DNA of 64,000 nucleotides, taken from NCBI GenBank assembly GCA_963702165.1, contig OY969722.1, positions 434,001 to 498,000 on the forward strand. The letters are read 5' to 3'. Shown piece after piece: positions 9,906-19,547 of the stretch (positions are counted from its first letter, which is position 1; the number at the start of each line of letters is the position of its first letter). Below the pieces are notes generated by a model. That model saw only the letters and a program-made list of their open reading frames with translations. It made no database searches and had not been told where the DNA came from. Source of the stretch: Terrimesophilobacter sp963702165 (lineage in GTDB: Bacteria > Actinomycetota > Actinomycetes > Actinomycetales > Microbacteriaceae). The position numbers were made by a program, and so were the translations under genes.

Positions 9906-10832
9906 GTGGGGCGAGCGTCAACAGGGTTCCACCACAAGATTAATGACGCGCTGAAGCGGACTGCACTCTCACCCGCCGCGTGGTTCTTCGCCGCGCTCTG
10001 GGTGGCGTCGGCGTTCGTGCTCTCCGCCATTGGTGGCGGCATTTCGGCGGGCAGTGTGCTCACCGGCCTCGTAGTCCTCGTGCTCTGCCTGATCGTTGTG
10101 GCAGCGACCGAGGAGGAGCCGGTATCCGCTGTCCTGACCACCGGGAAGCGGAAAACCGGCGTCGTCTGGATGCAGCTCTCTATAGCGATGCTCGTCATCA
10201 TCTTGACCGCGTGGGCCGGCCTCTATTTCCATGGGGTGATTGCGGCCGATCCGGGGATTCCGCTGTGGACTCCGCTGGTCGAGTGGTTGCTGTCCTTGGG
10301 GGAACAGTGGATGGGGCCCGGTTTCGGAACCGTCCTGCTCAACCCGATCAGCTACTTCGTGATCCCGCTGGCGGTGTTGCTGCTCACCGGAGCGAAGTTG
10401 AAGGAGCTGGGCTTCGGACGAGGCCATCGCGTGGGTCGTTCGTTGCTCATTGTGTGCGCGTTGCCGATTGCCTGGATCGCCTTCATCTTGATCAGCGGGC
10501 TGGTGACTGTTTCCAAGCTCCTCGGCAGCCTTGCATCGAACTTCATGCAGAACGGCTTCTTCGAGGAGTTCCTCTTTCGCGGCGTGCTGCAGACTCGACT
10601 TCGGTTGCTGATGGGGGCCGGTTGGGCGGTCGTCCTCCAGGCACTAGTGTTCGGGGTTTGGCACATCGGGCTCGGCTTCAGCACGACGGGGCATGCGGGT
10701 TTGATCCCGGCGATCGCGAGCACCATCGTCTACCAGTCCCTGTTCGGACTCGCCTTCGGCATCTTGTTCGAGCGCACCCGGAACCTGCTCGTGCCCTCAG
10801 TGGCCCACGTTGTGCTCAACAGCGTGGGGTGA
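9906..10832 (+). CDS. CPBP-family (Abi/CAAX-like) intramembrane metalloprotease
   Basis: 308 residues from GTG 9906; the start is tentative because ribosome-site evidence is weak. It has six to eight membrane spans. The three CPBP motifs are present in order near the C-terminus: EExxxR in FFEEFLFRGVLQ, FxxxH in FGVWHIG, and HxxxN in VAHVVLN. These residues line the glutamate/zinc-type active site in the CAAX protease and bacteriocin-processing enzyme superfamily. Roles of bacterial members range from bacteriocin self-immunity to signal processing. Substrate unknown; no bacteriocin gene adjoins it directly. Confidence 0.88.
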   Translation: MGRASTGFHHKINDALKRTALSPAAWFFAALWVASAFVLSAIGGGISAGSVLTGLVVLVLCLIVVAATEEEPVSAVLTTGKRKTGVVWMQLSIAMLVIILTAWAGLYFHGVIAADPGIPLWTPLVEWLLSLGEQWMGPGFGTVLLNPISYFVIPLAVLLLTGAKLKELGFGRGHRVGRSLLIVCALPIAWIAFILISGLVTVSKLLGSLASNFMQNGFFEEFLFRGVLQTRLRLLMGAGWAVVLQALVFGVWHIGLGFSTTGHAGLIPAIASTIVYQSLFGLAFGILFERTRNLLVPSVAHVVLNSVG

Positions 10833-10845
10833 CCACACGCGCGGA

Positions 10846-13104
10846 TCAGCGATAGCTCGCCTCGTAATGGAGGTTGTCGACTACGAAGAGGGCGTAGTCG
10901 ATTCCCTTGATGAGCTCGATTTCGTAGCTGACCGGGTGTCCGTTGGCAGTAAGTGACGTCAGTACTCGGCCTCCCGAGTCCAGCGGAAGCATGCCCCAGA
11001 GCATGCCATCCGCGCGTTGGTCCACATCGACATCGAACGTCAGCTCGCCTGTGCCGGACTCCTTCACGTTTGTGAAGTTTGAGGCCTGACGCCCCTCGGT
11101 GAAGTCGAGCAGCTGGCGTGCGGAGACCATCGGAACGCCCCTGCGAATCGCGATGTCCATCAGCTTCTGGTCGAATTTGTCGCTGAAGTCGAAGTGCGTG
11201 CCGAACGCACCGTAGTAACCGCGTTTGTCCCTGGCGGCGCTGATCAGTGCCTCGATAGCCGCCGTGGATCCGTTCCAGGTCTCGTTGACCAGGTGGGATT
11301 CCTGCTGGAAGACGTCCAGCATCCTGCCGTTTGCGTCGCTGAACCGCATGGGCAGCGCCGAACCGGTGATGTATCCGGGCCTGCCCTGGACCCAGTCCGG
11401 TGGCCAGTTGTAGTAGTTCATGTCGAGGCGGATGCCCCACCGTTGCTCTTCGGTCGGCAGGCCCAGCCAGGTGCTGTAAGCGACACAGTGCAGTCGGTCA
11501 CCTGTCTGGTCCGGAAGCGTCGGATACCTGCGACGAAACTCCAGCAGGTAAATGGCGAACGCCGCGTCGAGTGACTTCTCGTTCCAGTTCGAACAGTGAG
11601 TTGAGACGTGGGATCCCAAATCGAACCCCAGATCGGAGTAGTGCTCTGCCTCCTCTGCGGTCAATGGCGTCAGGGGGTCCATCCACGCTGTCGCCCGCGG
11701 ACACTCCCACCTGTTGACGTCACATCCGGGTGGGGATACCGACAGCATTCGTTCGAAGAAGTGTCGGGTCCCGTCCTTGGTTCCGTGGTCATCTCCTGCC
11801 ATCACTAAAGCTGCCTTCTCGCCGTTTGGCAGGTACCAGAACCGCGGCAGCGGGGAGGTGTCTGCGTGTAGTTCCTCCAGCACGTTGCTCAGCAGGCGCA
11901 TCTGCTCATCTGCCTGGGGAATCCCGATATTGGCCAGGTCCAGGTAGTCAGGTTCGCCGTCAGAACCGATGAAGAGGTCGTCCGGTCGGATGGGAGGCGA
12001 CCCGTCGCGCTCAATCCCCGCCGCTGCGGGATTCCCCTGTCTGGTGTACATGACCGAAGTCGCCAGGTCGTAGCTGAAGGCGGCAATGTGCCCACCGGAG
12101 TTGCCGACGGCTGTCAGCGTGACGGCCGGCCGCGAGCCGCGGTGCTCCCGGTCTGCCGACAGGGTGGCGACGACTCTGCTCTCCGACCCGCTGTTATAAA
12201 GCAGTGCGTCTCCGTGGAACTGCATAGGGTCAGGCGTCAGACCAAGTCCGGGCGCACGCGCGGTGTCAATCGCCAGGTAGCCATCCGCGAGCGCCTCGCC
12301 GGTCGACGTCAGCCCAGCCAGACCGGCCAGCTGCCCATCCGGCATCATGGTGATCAAGTCACCGCCACCCGATACCCAGGACTCCACCTCTGAAAGGTGC
12401 GGCCCTGTAGAACTCATGGCACCGAGGATGACCACTGCATGGTTTGCCAGCAGGTCGGTGGAGACCTCATCCGGAGTCACCGTGTCGAATCCGGTGAAGC
12501 CCTCGGCACGCAGGATTTCGGCCAGATAGGAGTCTCGGGTGCCGTCTCGTGCTACTAGCAGGATGCTGCCGCCGGCCCCCTCCGAGAGCGGCCGCGCTGC
12601 CTCCACGGTGAAGGACCACCGATCGAGGATGTTGTCATCGGACGGGGACGAGCCACGCTGGTGCACCTCCACCGCATACTTTCCTGCTTGGAGAGGCTCA
12701 TCGGGGATGAACGACAACACGTCGGCCCGCTCCAATGCACTATGGCCCGCGACGATTCGTCCGTCGGATCCGGCGACCACGATGTCGAACCGCTTCTGAG
12801 CCTTGAACCATCCGATCTGCAGCTTCACCTGGATTTCCGCCGAGTTTGGAACCCTTTGCGCTGCGTGCCCCGGATACTCCGCGACGACCTCTGCTGGCAC
12901 TCTGCTCGACTCAATGGCGACCGTTGCCGTGGCCGCCGCCACGGCCAGACACGCAATGGCGCCGACGACGACACGACGGGTTTTGCCCAGCGGCGGTCGA
13001 GGGCGTGGAGACTGTGGTCCCGCCCCGAGGCCTCCCGTCGACGTCGGCTCGTCTGTCACGGCCGGCCGACCCGACTGCTTCTCATGGTTCGCATTTGATG
13101 GCAT
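10846..13104 (-). CDS. Membrane-anchored deacetylase-fold protein with CopC-like N-terminal region, function unknown
   Basis: 752 residues from ATG 13104 (MPSNANHEKQ); a TTG seven codons upstream is possible. One membrane span follows a basic stretch (KTRRVVVGAIACLAVAAA). Outside the membrane come a CopC-like beta domain (VPNSAEIQVKLQIGWF to WSFTVEA), a region like class-I-amidotransferase/ThuA folds (ILLVARDGTRDSYLAEILRAEGF, GGGDLITMMPDG), and a polysaccharide-deacetylase-like region. In the last, MAGDDHGT, LGSHVSTHCSNW and FGTHFDFSD supply Asp/His residues in the NodB order. A beta-rich tail ends the protein. I infer an enzyme acting on cell-surface glycans. The whole domain combination is not one I can name. 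Confidence 0.68.
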   Translation of the reverse strand: MPSNANHEKQSGRPAVTDEPTSTGGLGAGPQSPRPRPPLGKTRRVVVGAIACLAVAAATATVAIESSRVPAEVVAEYPGHAAQRVPNSAEIQVKLQIGWFKAQKRFDIVVAGSDGRIVAGHSALERADVLSFIPDEPLQAGKYAVEVHQRGSSPSDDNILDRWSFTVEAARPLSEGAGGSILLVARDGTRDSYLAEILRAEGFTGFDTVTPDEVSTDLLANHAVVILGAMSSTGPHLSEVESWVSGGGDLITMMPDGQLAGLAGLTSTGEALADGYLAIDTARAPGLGLTPDPMQFHGDALLYNSGSESRVVATLSADREHRGSRPAVTLTAVGNSGGHIAAFSYDLATSVMYTRQGNPAAAGIERDGSPPIRPDDLFIGSDGEPDYLDLANIGIPQADEQMRLLSNVLEELHADTSPLPRFWYLPNGEKAALVMAGDDHGTKDGTRHFFERMLSVSPPGCDVNRWECPRATAWMDPLTPLTAEEAEHYSDLGFDLGSHVSTHCSNWNEKSLDAAFAIYLLEFRRRYPTLPDQTGDRLHCVAYSTWLGLPTEEQRWGIRLDMNYYNWPPDWVQGRPGYITGSALPMRFSDANGRMLDVFQQESHLVNETWNGSTAAIEALISAARDKRGYYGAFGTHFDFSDKFDQKLMDIAIRRGVPMVSARQLLDFTEGRQASNFTNVKESGTGELTFDVDVDQRADGMLWGMLPLDSGGRVLTSLTANGHPVSYEIELIKGIDYALFVVDNLHYEASYR

Positions 13105-13263
13105 CCGGAGATGGTCGTGCCTCAACTATCGGCTCGCACCCTGAGAGCGCTAGAGGAGATTCAAGGTGCGCTCACACGCGGGAGCCAGATGAGTCGCGGG
13201 GCGGCTGGACCGATGCCAGTTTTGCCGCGTGGCGCGGGGAGCATGTACCTAACTACCGCGTAT

Positions 13264-13297
13264 GTATATACTCAGCAACTAACAGCCACGCAGGAGG
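13264..13297 (+). promoter_or_regulatory. Palindromic operator candidate and strong ribosome site before padR
   Basis: The self-complementary octamer GTATATAC lies at 13264-13271, within an AT-rich promoter-like stretch (TATGTATATACTC). ATGTATAT-type dyads are usual PadR targets. A strong AGGAGG (13292-13297) sits five bases before TTG 13303 and decides that unusual start. Confidence 0.42.
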
Positions 13298-13302
13298 CAG
13301 CC

Positions 13303-13902
13303 TTGTCCGTACGCCAGAGTCTTCTCGCCATCCTCGATCAAGGTCCGTGCTACGGCTACCAGCTGCGGCACGAGTTCGAGCGCCGCACCGGAGCTACCTG
13401 GCCGCTGAATGTCGGCCAGATCTACACGACCCTCGACCGGCTCGAGCGCGATGGGCTCATCGAAAGGGCCGACATCGAAGCGGACCAGAACTACTACCGC
13501 ATCACCGCGGAGGGCAGCGCTGAGGTGGCCGGATGGCTCGGTTCACCCGTCGAGCGAACGGCCTCGACGCGGGACGAGCTCGCGATCAAGCTTGCGATCG
13601 CTGCCACCCTGCCGGGCGTTGACATCTCGCATGTCATCCAGGTGCAGCGTTCGGCGACGCTGCGCTCCCTGCAGGAGCTGACTCGCACGAAAGCGGCATC
13701 GTCCGATCCGGAGTCGCCAGCGGATCTTGCCTGGCTGCTCGTGGTGGATTCCATGATCTTCCAGGCGGAGGCGGAGGCCCGCTGGCTCGATCACTCTGAA
13801 GCTCGGCTCGCGAAGGCTGCGGCCTCGGGCATCGCAACCGGCATGCCCATCGATACGGATGCCGTCAAACGCGGCCGCCCGGCGAAGGAGGTCTCGAAAT
13901 GA
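13303..13902 (+). CDS. PadR-family transcriptional regulator with C-terminal helical domain
   Basis: 199 residues. The TTG start at 13303 is chosen because a strong AGGAGG precedes it at optimal distance and the protein then begins at the conserved core SVRQSLLAILDQGPCYGYQL. The winged helix covers residues 1-80 (GQIYTTLDRLERDGLIER; wing NYYRITAEG). A helical domain with dimerisation character follows (the Vir_act_alpha_C position). Its stop overlaps the ATG of the ABC ATPase, so regulator and transporter form one translationally coupled operon. It very likely represses the exporter until a ligand binds. Confidence 0.9.
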   Translation: MSVRQSLLAILDQGPCYGYQLRHEFERRTGATWPLNVGQIYTTLDRLERDGLIERADIEADQNYYRITAEGSAEVAGWLGSPVERTASTRDELAIKLAIAATLPGVDISHVIQVQRSATLRSLQELTRTKAASSDPESPADLAWLLVVDSMIFQAEAEARWLDHSEARLAKAAASGIATGMPIDTDAVKRGRPAKEVSK

Positions 13903-14624
13903 GCGAGGAACTGCTCAAGCTCGACGGCATCTCGATGCATTACGGAAAGGGCGAGACAGCCATCACGGCGCTGTCTGGCGTTGACCTCACGGTGCATGCG
14001 GGCGAGCTCGTCGCCATCATGGGCGCGTCCGGCTCCGGCAAGTCCACGCTGCTCACGATCGCCGGCGGACTGACGAAACCCACGAGCGGCGAAGTCATCG
14101 TTCAGGGGGACTGGCTCTCGACGATGTCGTCCACCGGCATTGCGGCACTCCGAAGGCGGACCCTCGGTTTCGTGTTTCAGGACTTCAACCTGATTCCCGC
14201 ACTCACCGCGATCGAGAATGTCACGCTCCCGCTCGAATTGGATGGCTGGAAGCGCAGGAAGGCGCGCTCAGCCGGAATCGACGCACTCCGGTCGGTGGAA
14301 CTGGACGACCGCATGGACCACTACCCCGACGACCTCTCCGGCGGTCAACAACAGCGGGTAGCGATCGCCCGTGCCATCGTCGGCACACGACGGCTGATCC
14401 TCGCCGACGAACCGACGGGCGCGCTCGACAGCTCCACCGGGGAGGTAGTGCTCCGGATGCTGCGTCACAGGGTCGATGCGGGGGCCGGCGGCATCCTGGT
14501 CACCCACGATGCGAGACACGCAGCGTGGGCCGACCGCATTGTGTTCCTCCGCGACGGTCGAGTTGTCGATGAGAGCGCCGCCGGAAGCGTGGACCGGTTG
14601 CTCCCGACGGCGGCAGGGTCGTGA
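13899..14624 (+). CDS. ABC transporter ATP-binding protein (MacB/LolD type)
   Basis: 241 residues. Walker A GASGSGKST (about residue 47), Q-loop VFQDFN, signature LSGGQQQR, Walker B LILADEPTGALD and H-loop VTHDARH are all intact. The GALD after Walker B and the short length are typical of MacB/LolD ATPases that work with FtsX-type permeases and drive export or extraction at the outer face rather than classical import. The start overlaps the padR stop (ATGA) and the end overlaps the permease start (GTGA). Substrate unknown; PadR control suggests antimicrobial or envelope stress. Confidence 0.92.
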   Translation: MSEELLKLDGISMHYGKGETAITALSGVDLTVHAGELVAIMGASGSGKSTLLTIAGGLTKPTSGEVIVQGDWLSTMSSTGIAALRRRTLGFVFQDFNLIPALTAIENVTLPLELDGWKRRKARSAGIDALRSVELDDRMDHYPDDLSGGQQQRVAIARAIVGTRRLILADEPTGALDSSTGEVVLRMLRHRVDAGAGGILVTHDARHAAWADRIVFLRDGRVVDESAAGSVDRLLPTAAGS

Positions 14625-17508
14625 CGCCGCGGTATCGGCGCGGTCGCTCCGTTCCCAGCGACCAACCCGCGGTCAAGCGCAGACCGGCCACCGACAGCGG
14701 CGCGGCGGGCCGAGCTCGCCGGCGAGTCGCACTGCGGATCGCCTGGCGCAGCAGCCTTCGCTCGATCGGGCGGAGCACCTTGATCGTCAGCATGGTCGCA
14801 CTGCCGATCATCGGGCTCAGTGGGGTCGCGATCGTGTACTCGAGCATGCAAGCCACGATTGGTGACCAAATCCGGACCGAACTGGCAGCGAATCTGGCCC
14901 GCATCAATGTGGTGAGTGCACCCGCGCCAGGAATGATGCAGAACCCAGTTATCCCGTTCAGATTTGACGGGAGCGCTTCCGGCGGCGACCTCCGGGACCC
15001 CTACGATGTCTTGCCGTCCGGCACGCGGATACTTCCCCTCACAGTAGCGACGGCAATCGTCGAGACCGCCAATGGCATCGCGACGCTCGACTTGCGAGAA
15101 GGACCAAGTTGGGACGATGCGTTTGCAGGTATGCACGATGTGGTGGCTGGACGCACGCCTCGCAACGACGCCGAAGTGATGGTGACCGCGTCACTCCTGC
15201 CCCGACTTGGCATCGCGATCGGCGAGACGTTCGACGTTCGGACACCGGTCAGTCGGACGGTGACTGTCGTTGGCGTCCTGGACGACCAGACCCGTCCGGA
15301 TGCCGACGAATGGCTGTTCGCTCGCACCGGCGCGCTTACGGACTTGACAGATCAGAGCAGAATCGCCGCATCCACCTATTACCTTCCCGACACCTCGCTC
15401 TCGTGGGAGGAAGTCAAGGAACTCAACACCGATGGAATGGTGGTGCTGTCGGGCGAGGTGCTGTTGGCCGACCTTCCGCCGGGTGTCGATGGCAGTCCCT
15501 ACTCTGAGAGCTCACTCGTCGGCATCGTCATCATCGTTGCGATCTTCGCCGGGTTCGCCGCCTTTGAGGTGATCCTGCTCGCTGGAGCCGCTTTCACGGT
15601 GACCGCGAGGCAGCAGCAGCGCACGCTTGCCACCATGGCGAGTGTCGGTGCATCCCGCGGCGTCGTCTTCGGGGTCATCACGGCCAACGGCGTCGTTCTC
15701 GGTGCGGTCGGCGGAATCGTCGGCGCTGCTCTCGGGGTCGTCGGTGCGTTCGCGTTCATGGCGCTTACCGCGAACGGCAGTTCGACTCAGTACTACGGGA
15801 TGTATATTCCGTGGTTGGCCTGCTCGCGTTCGCGTTCTTCGCCGTGGTTATGGGGTGGCTCGCTTCGGTGATGCCTGCGCGCAACGCATCCCGATTCGAC
15901 ATCGTCGCGGCGCTTCGCGGCGCGCGAAAGCCCGCGGCGCCAGACCGACGCACACCAGCCATCGGACTCGGGATGCTGATCATCGGGATCGCTCTAACTG
16001 TTGCGGGCGGGATCCTGTTGGCTGTGCTGCAGGCAGCCGGACGTGGAATAGCGGGAGGCCATCCACTACTGCCCATCCCAATCCTGATGCTTGTGATCGG
16101 ACCGATGCTCGCCCAACTCGGCGTCGTGCTGTGCGGGCCGCTCGTGCTGCGCGGTATCGCACGAGTGCTGAGCCGCGGCGGGATCGGTGCGCGGCTGGGA
16201 TCGCGGGACGCTGCACGTAACTCAAACCGCGCAGTGCCCGCGTTGGCAGCCGTCATGACGACGATGTTCGTTGCGGTCTTCGCGATGAGCATGATGGTCA
16301 TGAGCCAAGAAGGCCAGAAGCGTGGGTACCAGTACGGCATGACGGTAGAGCAGGTACGCGTGTTGCTCAACTACATTGACCACACCGACCCAGACTCAGC
16401 TGTTCTCGGACGGTACGAGCGCTCGGATGCTGTGGTGCAGGCGATCCGATCTTCAGTCGACGTCGATGTCATCCGCGTTCTGTCTGCCGTTGCAGATCCG
16501 TTCATTCGCGATCGGCCAGCCGCCTCAGATCAGGAGACGGCCCACCCCATGCCGTGGGTCCCCTTGGAGAATCGCTGCCCAGCCGACCCGCTGTCGCCCG
16601 ACTTCACGGGTGAGGAGCAGTACGAAGTCACCGAGATGGACTGGCGGTGCGAAGGCTTCTTCGTTTACATGATGGCTCCGGAGTTTGGCCACATCACGGT
16701 TGGCGACATCGCGGATCTCGCGCTCATCCTCGGTAGCGAGCCGAGCGCCGGCGCGAAACGGGCGGTTGAATCCGGCGGAGCGGTCTCCTTGTATCCCCAG
16801 TACGTTCATGACGACACTCTCACCCTTGGGTGGATGACGATGGAACAGATTGAAGAGGGCGCATGGTTCGGCGATCTCGATTCAGTGCGAACCGACACTC
16901 TCGACGCCGTCGTGGAACTGCCAGACCACCCGATCCAGTTCGGAGTGTTCGTGTCGTATGCAACAGCCGACCGCCTCGGTCTGGAGTACGACGAATCGGT
17001 TGTCCTCGCGTCAACCACTGAGCCACCTTCCGGTGGGCAAGCCGAAGCCCTCGCCCTCGCAGTAGAGCAGTTGCCGGACTTGCCGCCAAGCGGCCTGTAC
17101 GCATACATAGAGCGCGGTCCACAGGACTATGCGGCGGTGTGGGTGTGGGGGCTGCTCGGCATCGCCGGGCTGATCGCACTCGCATCATCAGCCGTCGCGA
17201 TCGGCTTGGCCCGCATCGATGGGCGATCCGATGATGCGACGCTCGCCGCTCTCGGCGCCGGTCCGCTGGTGCGGCGGAGTTTCGCGTTCTGGCAGGCCCT
17301 CATCATCGCCGGCATCGGGTCGCTGCTCGGGGCCGCGATGGCTCTCGTGCCCGCGTGGGCATTGAGCGCCAACCCCGACCTCCCGTTCGCTCCGCCCTGG
17401 TTGCAGATTGGACTTGCCGTTGTGGTGCTTCCTCTCGCGATCGCGGTCGGAAGCTGGCTCACCTCGTCACGCGGCACGGTGACGAACCGGCGCATGGCGA
17501 TTTCCTGA
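14621..17508 (+). CDS. FtsX-like (MacB-type) ABC permease, one frameshift
   Basis: About 962 residues once one missing base is restored. GTG 14621 overlaps the ATPase stop. The first half has a membrane anchor near residue 45, an extracytoplasmic domain, and an FtsX three-helix bundle (ESSLVGIVIIVAIFAGFAAF region). The frame breaks at 15809-15811: the Pro codon reads cc_ before gtg gtt ggc. The -1 frame continues as VVGLLAFAFFAVVMGWLASV, then MPARNASRFDIVAALRGARK, a standard FtsX motif. The second half repeats the plan, with a large outer domain and a final FtsX bundle. The length with two FtsX modules fits a full exporter. Total length (2888) is one base short of a codon multiple. Confidence 0.82.
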
Positions 17509-17572
17509 TCCGGTCAAACCGCTATGCGGATGGCAGACAGTGTCCTCGCAACCGCGGGTAGTCAGAATCCGG

Positions 17573-17626
17573 CTGTCTCAACTAGGTTGGCAAAAGTCTC
17601 AACAAGGTTGACACGTGTCAATTGGA
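17573..17626 (+). repeat. 54-bp direct repeat, left copy (boundary of accessory block)
   Basis: Identical over 54 bases to 23288-23341. It holds two similar half-units (TCTCAACTAGGTTGG and TCTCAACAAGGTTGA) and the perfect 14-base palindrome TTGACACGTGTCAA. At this copy only, an 11-base inverted match CTAGTTGAGAC follows at 17641-17651. The right copy touches tRNA-Gly. The internal structure resembles a recombinase or transposase binding site, possibly solo insertion-sequence ends; that identity is inferred. Confidence 0.8.
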
Positions 17627-17779
17627 TGTCGATTGTCAAGCTAGTTGAGACTGATTGCCACACTTGAGACCGACGATTCCTGGGGGACGAGACCCTTTGG
17701 CCGCGACTTTTGTCATTCGAAGTGATACAAGCGGCGGTACCTTGCGCAGGCGTGGGGGTCAGCCTTGGGGCCGCCCGTC

Positions 17780-17915
17780 TTATCCGTAGAGACCCGGCGG
17801 GCTTTGCGGACAAGCGGACTGGATCTGATACCACTCGTCCTCAGACGGATTCGTCTCTCCGACGAAGGCGTAGGGGTTCCACGCTGTCTCTCCGGGTTTC
17901 CCGTAGGAATCACCC
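17780..17915 (-). pseudogene. Inverted remnant of the lipoprotein C-terminus
   Basis: Read on the minus strand, this stretch ends SYGKPGETAWNPYAF, then ETNPSEDEWYQIQSACPQSP, then PGLYG and a stop at 17780. It aligns residue for residue with the C-terminus of the intact lipoprotein at 18750-19472 (SYNKPGAPAQWSPYE, then SEQEWDDTQKACPQSP and GDLYG). Nothing homologous lies upstream on this strand: at about 17915 it meets the forward-oriented remnant that follows. It is therefore a 3' fragment of a third paralogue in inverted orientation. Confidence 0.62.
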
Positions 17916-17921
17916 CGCCGT

Positions 17922-18264
17922 AGTGCCCGTCGAGCAACGCGAGGCATTACAGGTGGCAAATTTCGTCTGCATCGCGAGCTATCCGGTCGAGGAAATCTAC
18001 CGAACCCCGCATTCGGAGGCCCAACTGGGCCGTATCTACGACTATTTCGTCGGGGAGCTCGCGAGTTGCCTGCAGAAGCGCGGGTTCGACGTTGACGTTT
18101 CGGATGCACCGTCAAGACAGGCCTTCATCGAAGCGTATTACCAGCCGGGAGCGCTGGCTCAGTGGACCCCGTATGAGGTGGTCGTCAATTCCAATCCGTC
18201 GGAGCAGGAATGGTACGACACACAGAGGGCCTGTCCGCAGAGCCCGGAGGACTTGTACGGCTGA
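17922..18264 (+). pseudogene. 5'-truncated copy of the neighbouring lipoprotein gene
   Basis: From PVEQREALQVANFVCIASYP to CPQSPEDLYG and the stop, this matches the last 113 residues of the intact lipoprotein (PVAQREALSVAQFVCLASYP to CPQSPGDLYG), roughly three quarters identical in DNA by eye. Signal peptide, lipobox and the first 100 or so residues are absent. The open frame does extend upstream to a TTG at 17710, but that part is unrelated and overlaps the inverted remnant. I call it a truncated paralogue, probably not expressed as an exported protein. Confidence 0.65.
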
Positions 18265-18441
18265 CGGCCCAAGGAATGGGGACGTTCAGGCGAGCGACGT
18301 GGCACAGCGGAGCACACCTGCGCGTCCGAAAGGAGGGAGAGCGTTATTCGCCACGCGTGTCTTGTTAGGTTTCCCGCGCTTCGGCCATTTAACAGGTAAG
18401 GGCGTCGCACCTGGTGGCGTCGAAATAGTGAGGAGACACCC

Positions 18442-18765
18442 GTGAAGTCATCCAAATCGCGCGTTGCCGTGGGATCCATCGCGCTTGCCGCCGCTCTCGT
18501 GTTGATGCCGGCGCTTTCGGCGTCGGCCGACGAGTGGACGGGCACGCGCACTTGCTCGTCACCCGCAATCCAGTCGCGCCTCTCATCAACCACAACTGGA
18601 ACCACGGAGCACTTCCGCAACGGCGTCCGGGGTGGGTTATGGCTCAACAACACCACGATGACGTACCGTTCCTCGTTCTACGGTCTCGGCACCGGCAACT
18701 TCAAGGTCGTCACGAACGGCGTCTTCGGCTCACCTGCGCCTACCGTCGCATGCGTCGGCGCGTGA
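18442..18765 (+). CDS. Small secreted protein of unknown function (107 aa precursor)
   Basis: GTG 18442 with a GAGGAG ribosome site about six bases upstream. A classical Sec signal peptide (SRVAVGSIALAAALVLMPAL) ends at ASA before DEWTG, giving a mature product of about 77 residues. The mature part has only two cysteines (RTCSSP and VACVGA at the end), which could form one disulfide bridging nearly the whole chain. It is rich in Ser, Thr, Gly and Asn (GGLWLNNTTMTYRSSFYGLG). I do not recognise the family. Its stop overlaps an alternative GTG start of the next gene, a lipoprotein, and an ECF sigma factor with an export system follows. A secreted effector, toxin or bacteriocin-like role is plausible but unproven. 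Confidence 0.75.
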   Translation: MKSSKSRVAVGSIALAAALVLMPALSASADEWTGTRTCSSPAIQSRLSSTTTGTTEHFRNGVRGGLWLNNTTMTYRSSFYGLGTGNFKVVTNGVFGSPAPTVACVGA

Positions 18766-19472
18766 CGCCTCCCTCCGTGCGCGCACGCCGGGGAGCGGCG
18801 CTCGCTGGGACGATTGTGGTCTTGGCGAGCGTCGTCCTCGCCGGATGCACTGCAGATGCTCCGGAGCCTTCGCCCGCCCGGACGGCAGGGACGTCGGGCG
18901 CTGTGTCTGTGCCGCCGGGCCCGGGTCCAGAGCCGACTGCAAGCTATCTCGAGGAGCTCGATGGCTGGTGGGAGATGGTCTTGTCTATGCACCCGGAAGC
19001 GGAGCGTCCAGAGACTCGGATCATTCGGTATATCTCTCCTGAGGAGTGGGGTTCCGCAATTGCTGCCTGCATGACGGACCAGGGCTTTCCGACGAACGAG
19101 AATGGGGACGGCGGGGTGCGCCCGGCCCCAGTCCCCGTGGCGCAACGCGAGGCGCTCTCGGTGGCGCAGTTCGTCTGCTTAGCGAGCTATCCGGTGGAAG
19201 ACAAATACCGAATCCCGCTGTCGGAGGCGCAGTTGAGCCGGCTGTACGACTATCTCGTCGGCGATTTGGTGAGTTGTCTGCAGGAGCGCGGATTCGACGT
19301 CGACGCCTCGCGTGCACCGTCAAAGCAGACTTTCATCGAGTCATACAACAAGCCTGGAGCCCCGGCTCAGTGGAGCCCGTACGAGGTGGTCGTCAACTCC
19401 AATCTGTCGGAGCAGGAATGGGACGACACGCAGAAGGCCTGTCCGCAGAGCCCCGGCGACTTGTACGGTTGA
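18750..19472 (+). CDS. Lipoprotein of unknown function, cognate of the small secreted protein
   Basis: About 240 residues. Possible starts are ATG 18750 and GTG 18762; the latter overlaps the upstream stop (GTGA). The signal peptide (AGTIVVLASVVLAGC) has a good lipobox and is followed by a Pro/Ser-rich linker. The mature domain carries cysteines at AACMTDQGF, FVCLASYP, SCLQERGF and KACPQSP, four in all, consistent with two disulfides. It has a WGSAIAACMTDQGFP-type segment of the kind seen in several actinobacterial surface lipoproteins. Two degraded paralogues lie immediately upstream, so this gene has been amplified locally. An immunity or receptor role for the neighbouring secreted protein is speculation. 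Confidence 0.76.
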   Translation: MRRRVTPPSVRARRGAALAGTIVVLASVVLAGCTADAPEPSPARTAGTSGAVSVPPGPGPEPTASYLEELDGWWEMVLSMHPEAERPETRIIRYISPEEWGSAIAACMTDQGFPTNENGDGGVRPAPVPVAQREALSVAQFVCLASYPVEDKYRIPLSEAQLSRLYDYLVGDLVSCLQERGFDVDASRAPSKQTFIESYNKPGAPAQWSPYEVVVNSNLSEQEWDDTQKACPQSPGDLYG

Positions 19473-19547
19473 CGATCACACAACGGCGACCTGGTTTCGA
19501 CATCACGGGACACGGTCAAATGTGCCGGATCAACTGCTGGGGGGCTG

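Noticed and set aside
18442..18765. Lactococcin-972-type bacteriocin
   Set aside because: Size, secretion and an ABC operon nearby fit, but I could not find the family's characteristic sequence pattern in the mature part and it has two cysteines. I leave it as an unknown secreted protein.
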